Part shown: positions 1-13,760 of the stretch, piece by piece | Position numbering within the stretch: the first letter of the stretch is position 1 | Layout: every line of letters starts with the position of its first letter | Source: Fratercula arctica | Lineage: Eukaryota > Chordata > Aves > Charadriiformes > Alcidae | Direction: 5' to 3' | Assembly: GCA_947846985.1 (NCBI GenBank) | Contig: CANTUZ010000005.1 | Location: 9,141,501 to 9,205,500 of the forward strand | DNA length: 64,000 bases | Translations under genes and position numbers: made by a program | The notes under the pieces: model-generated | Seen by the model: the letters and a program-made list of their open reading frames with translations, nothing else | What the model was told of the DNA's origin: nothing | Databases searched by the model: none

Positions 1-3000
1 TATCCCCAGGTCATTGGTGTGGAGCTGGAGGAGAGAGGCCACGTCACTACGGTCCGGGACCTCCAGCTCCTGGGTTAGAGCTCCAAAACCAGTCTCTTCT
101 TTCCTGAACAAACAAGTCACAAGGATTGACTTTATGACCACTTTTCTAATGCATTCACATGCATATGAACTAATTGTGAGAATCTGAAACAGCTGAAACT
201 GTTATTTAGCAGTTAAATTCTGCAGAGCAGTTTGCTGCAGACATTCACCGTATGCAATGCTGGCTGCATCGCACAAGCCATGTGGCAATGTTTCCTCTCC
301 CTGCAGCAACACAGCTGAATATTGCCCATTCAGAATTCGCTCTGGATTTACTGTTAACACAAGACCCAAAATATTTTCAAAACATGTGTCACCTCTGTTC
401 CAAACCGCGTTACTAAATGGAATACAAGCTTTTAACTTCTTTTTTTTTTTTTTTTCTTTTTATTGTGAGGACAAATCACGGTTTTGGTTAGTCACCAAAC
501 ATATGTGGTATTGGTTTTGTTCCCTGACTGGTAGACTTGCATAACTTAGCAATGGAATCAAAACTGTAAACAGACAACATATGTGCATGTACGATGTGCA
601 GTTTGCTTTCAGCTAATGATCAAGCACTCCGGGTTAGTTTGCCCTTGGCAAGTATCTGTACTAGCATAGCTTGAATCCTTACATGTTTACACTCAGCGCT
701 GGCAGGGGAGTGGCAGCGTGGCACAGGAAATAGCGTGAGGGAACGTGAATTATCTATTTTAGGACTCTCTGGAGATGGCCTGTGCAAGAATAAAAACTAG
801 AGAGAAAGAAAACGCAAGAGAAAGAGAGAAAAAAAATGGAAGAGCTTAGGAGAAAATGGGAAAGATAAAATGCAGACACGGTAGACACAGAATAGGGAAA
901 GGGATGGTGGGATACAGCCCCATTCCCTGGAATGAAAAACGCAGCAGCTCTGAGCAGAAAGCACCAGGCACAGACTGTCTTGACAAGGTCTCAAAATCTG
1001 GACTATCCTGCCAGGCCAAAGCAACATCTTAGTGATATATGCTATGGCCTTACCTGTTTATTTAGAAACCAGTATTATTGCCAGGTTCATGAAATTACAT
1101 AGTAGGGCTAATAAATTACATGATTTTTGTGACCTTTTTACTATGCAGAGGAAAGCCTCCCTTCTTGCTGAAAGATTCATCAGAGTGCAGAAGTATCTCC
1201 TAAAGAAAACAATGCACCTTCCATGCTCATTTAAAATGAAGGTAGAAATTATACTCTAAGGAATGTGCACTACTCCAGTGTACTTGAGGAGTTTGGTAAC
1301 AATTTTCCAGTCTCAGTTCTACACTCAAAACACTTCTGTTTTATTCCCGGAAGCCAACAGCTACTCTGCAGCTGGAGGAGGGAAAGCCAGTGCCTGACAC
1401 TGCAGACTTCCTGCTGGATTGTGTCCTGTGGAAGTTGCAGAAGAGCTCCCTGTTATCACATCCATTCTGGGTGTGAGTTTTCATAAAGCCCTTGTATTTG
1501 TACAGGACTCCCAGGGAACAGACATTCTCTCAAAGGGCCTAGAATGTAATGATGGGTATCTTTTGTCTCCAGTGCTTCTCAAATACTTTTCTACCTATCT
1601 CTGATGCCATTGTAAGTGGGACTAATCCAAGATCAGAGACTAAGTTCCTAATAGCAAAGGACAGGTCCCCTCCACAGAAGAGAGAACTTTCCAGACTTTG
1701 ATGACTTTTACCCAAGTTGAACTGAAATTCCAAAAGAAGTAAACCTAATAAATTCCAGGTGGCATTTTCCATTTCCATTTGCTCACAAATGCTTTCCATT
1801 TTCCATTTGCTCACGAGGCATCAGGACAGATATCACAGTTTTGGGACTTATGGAAGTGCACTGAGGACAGTGACAGCTACTTTACAAATACTTGAGGATT
1901 CAATTCAAGTGAACCCACTAACACCAGATGTTTCTTCTTTAACACCTGACATATTCTCATAGGTTTCTGTATAGTAGGTATTCTTCTAGTGAACACCAAA
2001 ATAGTAACAGATGCCTATAGGTCAGTTAAATTAATCATTTAACCTTGGTTATGCTGGGGACCAGTTATCTGTTCTGAAGCAAACTTCTCATGCTCACCTA
2101 TTCAGAGATACGCAGTGCTGTTCCACAGACAGAACTGGCTTGCTCATGTAAAACAAGACCCACTTTCGGTGGGGCCTGCCCAAGCGTGTGCTTACAAAAA
2201 TCATCATGCCGTGCTGTCTTACGAGCTTTACATGTTTCCCTACGAATTACAAAAACTCGTATCCTCAGAGAAGCAACACATGGATTGGAAATCACACCAT
2301 TGTAACAGAACATAATGGCCATGCAGGTTAATAGCCTGAAAATATAGAATGAGCCTTTTTTATAATTCCCTATAGTTTGTTCATTTGATTAATTGAGCCC
2401 ATTCAATTTCCATTTAAGACTATTAAGAAGCCTGTAGCTCTAGCTATTTTTGTCTGTGAGACTCAGCTTGGAGATTTCAGAAGCTTAACATTCTAGCTGC
2501 ATGTCACTGCCACCATTGTCTCTTGTCACAATTCTAATTCTATGTTCTGATAATAAAATTTCATTAGTGTCTGCACATCCTCTGCCTTACCTTTGAAGTA
2601 CTGTCTTGTGCTGAAACGATTAGCAGTACTTTACGTCATATCACTTGACTGTTTGACAGCCATTGTGAGTGAGCTAAACGGGGAGAAATTAAAATTTCTG
2701 ACAATTTCCATTACATCTAAATTGCTGAGAAATTAAGGGATATTTACTTTTACAAATATTAAAGGTTGTTTAAAATGTAAACTGACTTCATTTTATTAGC
2801 AGATTCCACAATGTGCTAATTCAAAATGACTACATGGCCTTATGTGAATAAATTACCAACTCATTTTCCAAAAGCGAAGGACACTTCCTCCAGGCTGCTT
2901 TTTGACTGTTTGTGTCAGTAGAAAAAGAAAACAAAAAAACTTATGAATATTTCAGAACAGAAGATATTCCTTCGTGCCTGTATTCCTTGTTTCATCTCAA

Positions 3001-5574
3001 CAGAATAACGAGGTTATTCCTGTATGATACGATTTTTTAACATCTTAACAAAAAGCATGCCACGAAGCACCGAGTTTATCATATGATGTTAATTTATCTT
3101 GGGAGTGGTCCCTCCTTGATCAATGTTTTGACCCCTGCTAATCCAGACAATCACACCCTACATGCCCATCCACACAATGACTGAGCTTCATTTTAAAACC
3201 CGTTTAGGTTTTTCTATTCCCCTTCTATGCACTTCACACAAGAACCTCCCTGCTTTGAGAGGTATATAAATATGTAGAGATGATGACTTGCAGAGTAGTA
3301 GCTGTGTTCTTTCCCAATGAATTGTCCTTCTTTCCCTCTGAATTCACCAGTCTTCCAGGCCTTGCTGTCTGGCCACCAAGTTATACCACCTATGCTGTGA
3401 CTTCAGGTCACAAGATTGAGGATTTGCGTGTTTGGCGTCACGGTTTCTTCCGTGATTCGGTGTTTCCTCAAAACTAAGTGGCTATTGTCATTGCAGACTC
3501 TGAAGAGACTCCAAACACTTAAGAAAAAGAGATCATGAGAAGCTTAGCACACCTGTATGGGCTTGTGGGGTGCCACCAGTTGGGTACCTTTTTCAGACAC
3601 AAGTACGTTGCTGAACTCTAGCTTGTCATTTAACCACCCAGAGCTGCTGTTCTGCTGATTTCAAAACTGAGTTAGTACAGCTGCCTATAATTATTTAGGT
3701 TTCAGGTTGGGAATGAGCGTTGTTAACAGCAGTCATGACTTCCTTTTATCTCAGCTGAAGTATTACAGGGAGGCCACATTCTCCTATACCTTTTGGATTG
3801 CAGCCAAGAAAATCTGGTCATGGCTCCTCCACTCTAAAACCTTTCCTTTGATTCCTCCAGACCCACTTCCCCACTAGCTTTCTTTGCAGACTGCTGAACC
3901 ACCATTCCATCATTTATTAGTTTTTTTTTCTCTTGAATTCTTTCCAAGGCTTTTCTTAGTGTCTAATCACAGTTTTCTTCAGAAACCTTTTTTTTTAAAG
4001 GTCTCTGCACAAGGCCCAAGGACAAACACTGCTCCTAAAAGTCCTAATGCTTTGCCTTGTAGGTACCTCTTTTATAGACTCCATTGTAGACAGCATTCAC
4101 ATGATCATTCTAGGATGAAACCCCGAATGGCTGTTCATAGTGTGCCGGCATGTTGAATGCAGCTTATTCCATAAAGTCTGGCACCCATAAAATGGGTATA
4201 ATAGTTACCTACCACATAGGATGTTGTAAGGCATAATTTATTACTGCTGTAAAGCATTTTAGACCCTCAGAAGAAGGGTGTTACGAAAACGTAAAGCGCT
4301 ATTTGTCTGGCTGAAAGCTCTCTTACAACACTGGTCTGCTTGAAAAACAAAGAGGGATGCAGGGAATCAGAGTGTCTTACCAGGCATTTTCCATTAAGAA
4401 AAAAAGTACTGCTTTAATTTATTTGGTGTCAGCATACATATTCTAAGACTCTTGGTGATGGAGAAAGAGGAGGAGGAGTGAGTATGTCTGTTGCATAAAG
4501 CAAATGTGAATAAAAGATTACTAGGACATGGAAAAGCATACAAGCTATTTCTTGTCAGCTAAGCACATGTACCAAGAGAAACAGATATGCAAATGCAGGG
4601 ACTTTTAAAACTTTAAGTCCTTCAGATTAAAGTAAATCATTATGAATAATGCAAACTGTGTAAGAAATACTGAGCGAGGATGTGAAAACAGAGAAAGATT
4701 ACAATATTTCTGATGGCTTGTTTGTGGGCAAGTGTTTTGTTTTGTTGGGAATTTTGAGGAGCAAGAATCACAGCAGTAAATACAACCATATTCAGTGGCT
4801 GCCACCAAACCTCACTGTGCTTGAAATTCTTTTTTACATGCTTTGCTGAATCAGGACTCTAGCACATGAAATATACTTTGATCTTGACAGTGGTTCAAGT
4901 CTTCTCCTTAAAGTCAAAGACCATTTGGGTATTTTTTTTTGCTTTGATGCACCATCAAGTTCATGCACAATCTTTGTCAAAATATATCCATATAATAGGG
5001 TTATAATAAATAGTTCTTTTAACAGTTCATTTAGGATTCCAAAATGATGAGGTTTGCAAAATGCAAAGAAAAATCACATAGATTTTTTTAAGCAAACAAA
5101 CTGTAACAACCCCTGAATTAATACTACAACTGAAAGAAAATTAAATCTGAGATAAATTTATGTGACCTAAAGGCTTTGGGGCAGCACACAGCAATACACT
5201 AAAGACAGACTCATAACCAAAAGCTACATTTAGGACTCAAATCACATATGACTGGCACATTTCAAATGTTCTTCTGTTCCTTAAAATAGATATGTACTTA
5301 CCAGATGCTGACAAATGGCCACTCCATAAATGGGTAAAGAAAGATTTCTTCTTGTTCATATTTGATTTTCTCTTGCATTCTATGTCATGTCCAGCTTCTG
5401 CTCACAAGCTACTGAGTCAAAAATAGAGCTATTCCATGAGAAATGTTGATGCATGGTATTTTTGATCTGCCTAGAAGACAACACAGCATGTGACAGCACG
5501 TATTTCTTACAAGATTTTCATTGAGTTCACTAGAAATCCCCATGTAGGTGCTCATAACTTGGGCTCTATATTTT
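1..5574. other. Intergenic, no gene seen
   Basis: AT-rich sequence with only short frames that carry no recognisable domain. It contains a 16-T tract near 440-455 and the tandem duplication at 1764-1814. No RNA gene or clear transposon is recognised. Expected, from conserved synteny, to belong to the PAX6-RCN1 interval. Confidence 0.7.
1764..1814. repeat. Short tandem duplication
   Basis: Two adjacent copies of a segment of about 28 nt, each ending in TTTCCATTTGCTCAC (about 1772-1786 and 1800-1814), preceded by further CCATT repeats. A small local duplication with no evident function. Confidence 0.75.
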
Positions 5575-5660
5575 GATTCCAAGAATCAGAGGTTGTAAGT
5601 CTCAAAAGGACCTTTAAGACCCTGGGCTGCCCTCCAGCAAAACAAATACCACAATATTCC
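5575..5660 (-). mobile_element. Eroded CR1 3' end fragment
   Basis: Reads like a diverged reverse complement of the CR1 3' terminus: AAGAATCAGAGGTTG, then AAAAGGACCTTTAAGACC, then a GGGCTGCCCTCCAGCA segment resembling the CR1 stretch next to its terminal repeat. It is short and degraded, so the call is tentative. Confidence 0.45.
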
Positions 5661-8600
5661 TCTAGCAAATTGGAAAGATTCAGAGAAGCATCTCAACTTT
5701 CAGGAATATACTTAGATCAAACTTCCAAACCTCTTCCAACAATATAAAAACAGAAATAAAACTGGCAGGTGCATCTTTTCTAGTGTCCTGTAACATAAAA
5801 ATCATGGGTCACTTAATTGAAGTGATTGGAAGTCAAGAACATAATCTAAATATAGATAGCCACTTTGTGAAGTCTGCTACATTGCAGCTGGACTTACAAA
5901 AAGTTTACTATGAAACTAATAACAATATCTAAAATTAAATAGCATGAAATGAGCCTTACTTTAAATTCTGATGAAATTTAAGACTACTATTGTATCCTAG
6001 AATACAACTATAGGAAGAAATTACTGCAAGAATAGCTTAGATAAGTTCATCGTGCAATGACCAGCTTCAGAGCGACTTGTCTGTGCTCTCCCTCACTGAA
6101 AATGTGCTAACACTGCTGTATAGATAAATGTATACTAAATCCGTACCTTACCTTGCTTCACAGTAATTTCTGTAAGCGTACCTGGAGAAGGAATTACCGT
6201 CATGTCAACAGACATTGATGTCAAGGAACTTGCACAGAGGGTATTTGTTGCTAGTAAAGCCATGGCTTGCGCTAGGTTGAGCATGGGATGTTGCTACCAG
6301 TGAAATGGCAGCACTACGGCTCCCAGGGAAGCCACAGAATTTATAAGCGTGTGCCACTCTGCAAGTGTCTGCCCCAGTGATATCAAATCTTTGACAAGTG
6401 TTTCTAAACTATGCAAGGGTGGGCAGGTCTACCTTCAGACCACAGCCTTTCACCTTACAGACAGTACTGTTACGCAAATTTAGCCCACAATTTGGTTGGC
6501 GTGCTGCCTCCTCCTTTCCACCAGTCTTACAGTGTCATTTCTGCATTTGTTTCAATGTGGACCCCACTCTAATTTACTTTATCCTTGGAAATTTCGATCT
6601 TAACAGAACAGTTTCACTGATTGCATAGTGGCAAATGGAAGATTGTCACTTGTTTTTAAAGTGCGTGCTTTTTACAGTGAAGAGCATGAAGTGTACCAGC
6701 AACGTTAACCTTCCGGAAACACACAATATTTAAATTACACTGCTCAGAGCACAGTAATTGAGCCAAACAGACATAAGTTCATATCCACTGAGCTTTCAAC
6801 ATAGCAAATTCTGCCATCAATCCCTCTGAAGTACCTTAAGGATGGTTTATATGCCCAGAATGTTGTGTATTTTTTTTTCCAACTCTAGCAGTAGATTTAA
6901 TAAACTAATAACTTCCCCTTACAAATCTTACCTCAGCCATGTAGTCTAGGGATATCCAGGTTGTTGGCTAACTGCGACCTTTCTAACATGCTTAACTAAA
7001 ACCCTGAGTAAACAATAAAATACCTCTCTACATACTTTCTTTGACCCATTCTAGAGTGAGCATTCTTACAGGAGCCCATGCATAGACATGATCATACACT
7101 TGTTATGCTGCCATGTTTATGAAGAGTCACCACATTATTAACAACCATTTTAAGAAAAGATTAAGCAATCCCTTCAGAGTCCCCTATTTGTTTATGACCT
7201 GTACCTAATAACAGAAACAATACTTTCCACAAAGACTGTCATGATGCTTTCATCCTTCAGAGGTCCAGATTCCCATCATCAGTCTTTACTACACTATTTG
7301 CAAATAAAAGTCTAATAAAGGAAGACCCGCTTGCCTACAGAATTCCTCACGAAAAACATACTTTCATTCCTGTTGTAATTTTCCAAACATCTGAATCTAC
7401 TTTGCACTCACGTAGGAACATTACAGACACCGGAACACTTAGTTGCCACACAGATGTTGTTACCAGATGTCTCAGCCTGGGTGATGCTGGATTCCAGGAT
7501 AAACGAATACCAATATTCCTAGAAAGGGAAGGACTGTCTTGCCTGTAAGGTAAAGCCAGGGCACATCCTTACTTGTTATGCACCACTTTGATGATTCTGG
7601 CATTAGAGGTACCTACAAGGATGCTTTACACTAAGAAAACAAATAAGGCAACTTCCAGCTACTTAGTATCTTGCAGTGAAACATAACCTATATCTAACAT
7701 ACCTATGATGATATTTCAAAAGGCACCCAGAAATGCAGCAGCTACTTTGCTCTCTCTTCTCTTTACCTTGTACGTCATGCACTCAGTTTCTGGAATCACT
7801 GCACTTCATGGCAGTCGTGACATTTTAAGTTCTTGCAGGGTAAAGTGTAACCTCCATGGAGAACCCGCACGTGGTATATGAACCACTACTGTGCCTCCCT
7901 CATCTTCGAAGCAAGACACATTCACCCCTTCTGAGAATATCAAAAAGTGCTGGGCTCTCCCTGCTGGGTTACACAGGCACAAAGCAGATTAGGCAGAGAC
8001 AGAAGCAAACACATTTACTCATCTAAGAAGTCCAAACATCCTCTTAAAAATTAAGGTCTAAAATATCTTTTGAGAGAAAGTGTATTATATTAATGCATAA
8101 AATAAATATTGTTGTTGTCTGCTAAGAGTCTGTGGTTAAGCATTTTTTTTTGTTTTATTGACTTTTAAAATCTTGCTTCACTGACAAATCCAACTCTCTA
8201 TATGCAGGAAATGAGCAGATGGTCAACGCTGTCTATTAGCTGTCCTATCAGCCTATCAAAATGACACACTGAGGCTTAATAACAGATTTTTTTTTTTATA
8301 AAAGTTTTATAAACCCAGGTGTAAAACACATGCTATGTCACAAATACAAAGGGTTTCACAATGTCAGCTGAAGCCAGTTTTGCTGTCTTTTTGCAGAGTA
8401 GGCATCTTGGAAGACACTCTGTCCATCTCAGATAATGCCAGAACTTTAGTTCTACTCACTTTAGTAACAAATTAAATTATATCAACTATCCCGAGCCCTC
8501 ATACTGTCCCAAACTAAATAATAATACCTTTTCACTCTGCTTCTACCTGTACATATCATATTCTAGAAGCACGAAGAACAACACATACATTCACACACTC

Positions 8601-11600
8601 TCAATTTCACATTTCTAATGGACAAGCCTAAAGAATCCTCACAAGCAAAGTGTTTGAAATCTCATTCCACACAAAAATTTTGCTGTTTTGAATCCCTTTC
8701 TAATCCCAAAGGCAATGTAGTGTGTCATACTGCAGGCTAGCAAACTCTTCTAAAATAAGATATTTGGGAAGATAGTGATCATTTTAACTCTAGATTTGTT
8801 CTAAGGGAAGAAAAGCTGATGGTCTAAATCCTGATTCAGCAACATCCATGTTCACTGAAACAGAACTGTTATTAAAAACAGCCATGAGCTGAAGTACCTT
8901 GCAGATTTCTCCCTAAAAGATATAAATGATATTAAGAAAGAAAGCCTTTACACATAGAAGTCTCTGCTCCAAAAGCACCCTGATCTCAGATGAATTCTGC
9001 TGTGCGAATAAGCCTTACTCCTGATCACTGCACTCACCTCACTCGTAAAAGAAGCAGTTCAATTTAAGAAAAAGTCTCTTAATACATGGTTTAACACCTT
9101 ATCCTTTTAACAAGTATTGGTCAATTAAAAAGCCTCATATTTATTGTCTTTCTTATTGTATGCAGAGTTGTTTACGATCTCGTTTCTAAAGAGGAAAAAA
9201 AAAACCAATATAAAGTCACACTCCTCAGATTAGAATAAAACCATTTTGGGAACCCTAATTATACCTTTGCTTTTGTAACTTTTTCTCATTTGGATTCACA
9301 GAGAGGTCCTGAAATCAAATGCTATTAAAAGCAAAAGATCAGCAGGGTTATTATTATCAAGCACTTATGTTGTGTGTAAATTTACTTAGTGCTTTACAAG
9401 CAGAGATAAGATATACTTCCTAACCCAAAGAGCTTAGAATCAACATCAGATATGGCAAACATAAGGACTGCAAAGAATTGGGTGTAAAAGGGAGAATGCA
9501 AGTGTAAAAGAGGGTGATAAGAGATAGGGTAATCTAAAGTGACTCACTTTTATCACATAATCAGACTGCATTAAAGGACCAAGCCGCTTCTTCCCTATCC
9601 AACAGCAGGTGGGGCTACTGCAGTACCAACCTCTGCTCGGGAGCGCTGGGATCCGCGCTGCCGTTACCGCCTTGCCAGGGCCGTCAGAACCGGGAATCTC
9701 CCGCATTTCACACTCACCTGCAGAAAACGGAAGTCTCAAATTCAAACCCACTGTACAAACGGCCTGATTTTCAGATGACTTATTGCATCATTCCTGTTGG
9801 CTTCAGCAAGTTTAGCCGAAACTCCAGAGCGCTTTTTTGTGCGTGACTAAAACACAGCTTCAGAAATATGCTTGTCCCCAGTCTGGATCAGATCTTTAGT
9901 GGCAAAGCTCCACTGGCTTGTGATACAAAGTCAGTCTGTGCCAGTTGAGGAGCACACCTGAATGACTCCTCAAAAATTCAGAACTTTAGAACACATACTG
10001 CAGATCGAAACTAACTATTCATAATATAAAGGTCAACTCCGCATGCAGATTGTTCCCATTACCTTCTCAAAGTGAGAAGCACATAGAAATGACATTCAAA
10101 GTAGAATGCAAGAAAAAGTCCTGAGGACAAATCTTGTTAGCAGAAAGACGGAGATTATTTTCAAGTCCAAAAGTCCAATTCTGCTGGACTGAATGGAAAG
10201 CTGAGCCCTTTTTCAGGAGAGGGAATGGGCACAGAAATGTAGTGTTTGGTTTAACACCCAAAAACTACTTGCAAGGATGAAAGATCCACATTCCAGACTC
10301 CACCAAGCAGGCACAGTTCAGCGAGGAGAAGTCCTGGCTGCCACTGCAGAGCCCAGATGCTCAGTTCAGCTCTGTGGACCTTCTGGAGCCTGTCAGTTTA
10401 CATAAGCCACGTCACAGGGTAAAACACGAGAGCCCCAGGGATCAGTCTGTGGCAGGTAACATCCGTATATTGCTGTTTGGGGTTTGAGGCCCAGTTTTCA
10501 TGCTCTATTTCTACCACTCCTGAGTCAGTGGCAGGTTGTTTTGCAGCATGACACAGCCTCTGCCAGTGCTTCGCTTCTTCCAGAGTCAGGCACCATGGGA
10601 GGGTTTTAACAGTCCTGGTCATCATTTTTCTGGCATGGGCTCATACTGGAGCACTGGAGTGGAAGCATCACGTTGTCCCCATCCCTCCTCTGACATACCG
10701 GCTATAAAGTTGCTCTACATAGGAACCAGTCTTCTCTTTGTTTGCCTCATTTTTTTAATCTTTAGTCTCTTAGCATTTATTCCATATGTGCTGAGGATGT
10801 GTCTGGATGGACATTCACACTGTTCACCCAGAACACTCTCACTGTTTCCTGTTAGCCGAAACAGGTACATCCCATCCATAGCAGTGTGGTACTCAGGACA
10901 AGCTGTAAAAGCCACCCAAGAAGCAGAATAAATGTTGTGGCAGTTATTTAACTTGGTCATTGCTAAGTAACAATTCACTCATCGTGAAATCGTTAACAGC
11001 TATCTCAGGGTATCCCTGCAAGTAGCAGTTGCTGCAGTGTCAACATACCTTGAGATATACACACAAGGTCTCTGGAGACTTTATAACTTGGTTGCTAGCC
11101 AGTGCTGCTGCATCCTCACTGCTACTATTACCTCTGCCAGTTAAATTAAGACAGGCCAACATGCTACAATCACACCTTCATTTTCCCAGATAGACCTATG
11201 GAGATAAAGACAGCCCCAAATCAAAAGAGAGTCCCTGATCACAGTGAGAGACAGATGCATAAAAGACAGATCAAACTGTAATTTTTCTAGTGAACATAAT
11301 AATTCTACTCTTTGAAGAGCAGCACGCAGAACCAAAAGATGCTAAAACAAGCATGGGGCTGGCCATGTCTCAGACGCTGCTGAGGTAGATAAAGCTGATT
11401 CCTAACAAGAACACAGCACTTCTCAGGCCCAGGTTCCCTGCCAGCTGGCCACAGCAGGACAGCAAGGGGGTGTGGAGAATAGGAACAGTAAGAGGGCATG
11501 GTGCCAAGTTAAGGACTCTCTTGACCTTTTTTCCTCTGAGTGATGCTACCTTTCCTCACCTTGCCATCAGGTGTGTGATACCCCTACACGTAGGGCCATG

Positions 11601-12845
11601 CACAGCTCCCTGATGGCCACAGCGTCTGAGCTTGGAGATACAGCAGGGGTTTCCACTCACACAGGAAAAATGGCCAGATCGAAGCACGAGGGACAGTCAA
11701 AGGAAGAAACAAACAGTTGGAGTCACCTTCAGAGGGAAAGCAGACCAAAGAAAGCACTGCTCTTTATCCAGCAATTTTTGCATTCCCTGAAAAATGCTTG
11801 GCAGTAGAGGCACTCAACAGGGAGAGGAGGAAGAAGTTGCTGTCTGAACGATGGTATCAGAGCTTCAGGTTTGCATACACACTCCTTTGGTCAGTCCCTG
11901 CCTCACAAGTTTAGCAAATCTGCCCCTTCCAACACCTGGCCTGTTTTCTCGCTGGCTTGTATTGCACTAGGGCTGCAAGGAGCCTTTGAAAGCAGAGAGT
12001 CCGATTCTTCCCCAAAGCCATTTTTATACCAGGCTAATTTCATTTTCTTTAGCAGGCTTAGTCCAGATTTGCACTTTGCTTGAGAGCAGAATCAGGCCCA
12101 CAAATCTTCTGAGATGCTGCAGCGATGCTGAATTAGTGTCAACATTTTTTCAAGAAGCATAATTCCAAATAGACGCCTACCCCTCACGGAAGACGGGCAC
12201 ACTCTGAAATGTGGTAATTAACAGGCAGCACTACGACAAATGCCGTAAACATTAATAATGTGAAATCTTTAGCAGACTTCCTGCATCTGCTTGTAGAGGG
12301 TTTGTTTTTCATGGAAGACAAAGCAGTGACTGCGTGTAAATTACTCTCACGTCAAGTGCTAAAATGCAATAATGTACCGCTCTAGAACATGCATAGAAAT
12401 GACTGCTTTGCCATGTATTTTGTACTAAAAGCAGTAACCTAATCATCTGAGTAAAGCTGAATGGGCTGTTACGTACCCTCAGCACAGCCCGGGAGATCTT
12501 ACATGTTGTGATTTGGAATTGGCAATTCACATTTCTCACAGAAAGCCAAGATCAAGTGGCACAGAGAAACTCCCTCACCCACATCAGATGAATGCCTGCA
12601 AAGAAGCCCAACTATACCATCTAAAATAATGTCCCATGCTGTGGAATAATTACTAAATTGGCTAAAAATACAAAAGTACAGCATTGTTCACACATTAAGG
12701 AAAAGTATAAAATCAAGAGGCATCTGAGGTAGAAAACAGCTGCAGCTGGCATGAAGAATACAACATCCGCGGCTCCCTGATAAGGATGCTTGTGAAGATA
12801 CATGAGGTACGGGGCGGGATGCAATTATTACGCGGCTTTACCTTA
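5661..12845. other. Intergenic, no gene seen
   Basis: AT-rich, low in CpG, without a recognised gene or repeat. It contains an ATG-initiated frame (10548-10931) with a hydrophobic segment and a candidate conserved noncoding block near 12,120-12,300, both treated as findings. Confidence 0.65.
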
Positions 12846-13760
12846 TGATGTATAGCAGATATGGGGACGGGACGATATCATGAAACAGATAAGCTGCCAA
12901 TTAGCTGCCTGCTCGATACTCGGAGCCAACATTTTGTCAAATTTTGATGAAATGCTGTCCTTTGTGCAAACTTTGCTCATTATAATGTCATTATAATACC
13001 AAAACACACCTCCATCCCAAAGGCTACCCACCTCCAAGGTGTGACCACTCCTTCTTGAGTCTGTGCCCTGAATTTTTCGTAAACTATACCTTTAATTGTG
13101 AAGCGAGAGAATTTTACGCCAATCATAATTAAAGTATTTATGACTAAAGTCACTCAAACTCCACCTTGAAGATAACAAATAGTATAAAAATAGCCCGAGA
13201 GAGGGGGGATACCCAGGGAAGACACCATCGCGAAGAACTCCATCACTGACTTCTGGGATCAGTTGATGGGCTGAGCCTTTCTTCCCCCCCATAGGGACGC
13301 CTTTGGGTAAGACTTAGATTATACCGAGTGCTTCCTCGGGAAACTTAGAAATTTCTCTAGAGAATCTCTTTCCTACATTTATAGCCAGGCTGTATCGTTT
13401 ATAACTTTGTTGCGCGTTTGATATATGTAACAATACTTTCATTTGCACGTGCTTTGCAGACAGTGTATTTATCACCGGCAATCCTAAGAACCGATCTATC
13501 TGTTGTTTAAATAAACTGCACTGTTTAAGTAGCTAGTCGTTTCGGTTCCTCATTGAACGCGACCAAAGACTCGAGAGTGGCCGTGCTAGTTCATGAGCAC
13601 AACTAGACTGAAGGTGCAGTCCACTATTAGTGTATCCAAATCGTAATAGTTTAATACATATTAAATGCGATTGGACTGATAGTGCTGAGTTGGGCATCAC
13701 TCAGAATTTAGACCTAGCCGCACCGAGCCTCCCACCTCAGTGAGGAGTGTTAGAACACAA
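12846..13760 (+). mobile_element. Probable solo LTR of an endogenous retrovirus
   Basis: A block of about 0.9 kb whose CpG content and composition differ from its surroundings. It has retroviral LTR layout on the plus strand: a CCAAT box (13119-13123), then a TATA box (TATAAAAA, 13183-13190), then a poly(A) signal AATAAA (13510-13515) about 320 nt downstream. A TGTATAGC start near 12849 and an ACA end near 13759 would give the usual TG...CA ends, but I find no 5-bp target-site duplication, so the edges are uncertain. No gag, pol or env frame lies on either side, so it appears to be solo. The family is not assigned; an avian ERVL-like group is possible. The preserved CpGs suggest a fairly recent insertion. 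Confidence 0.6.
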
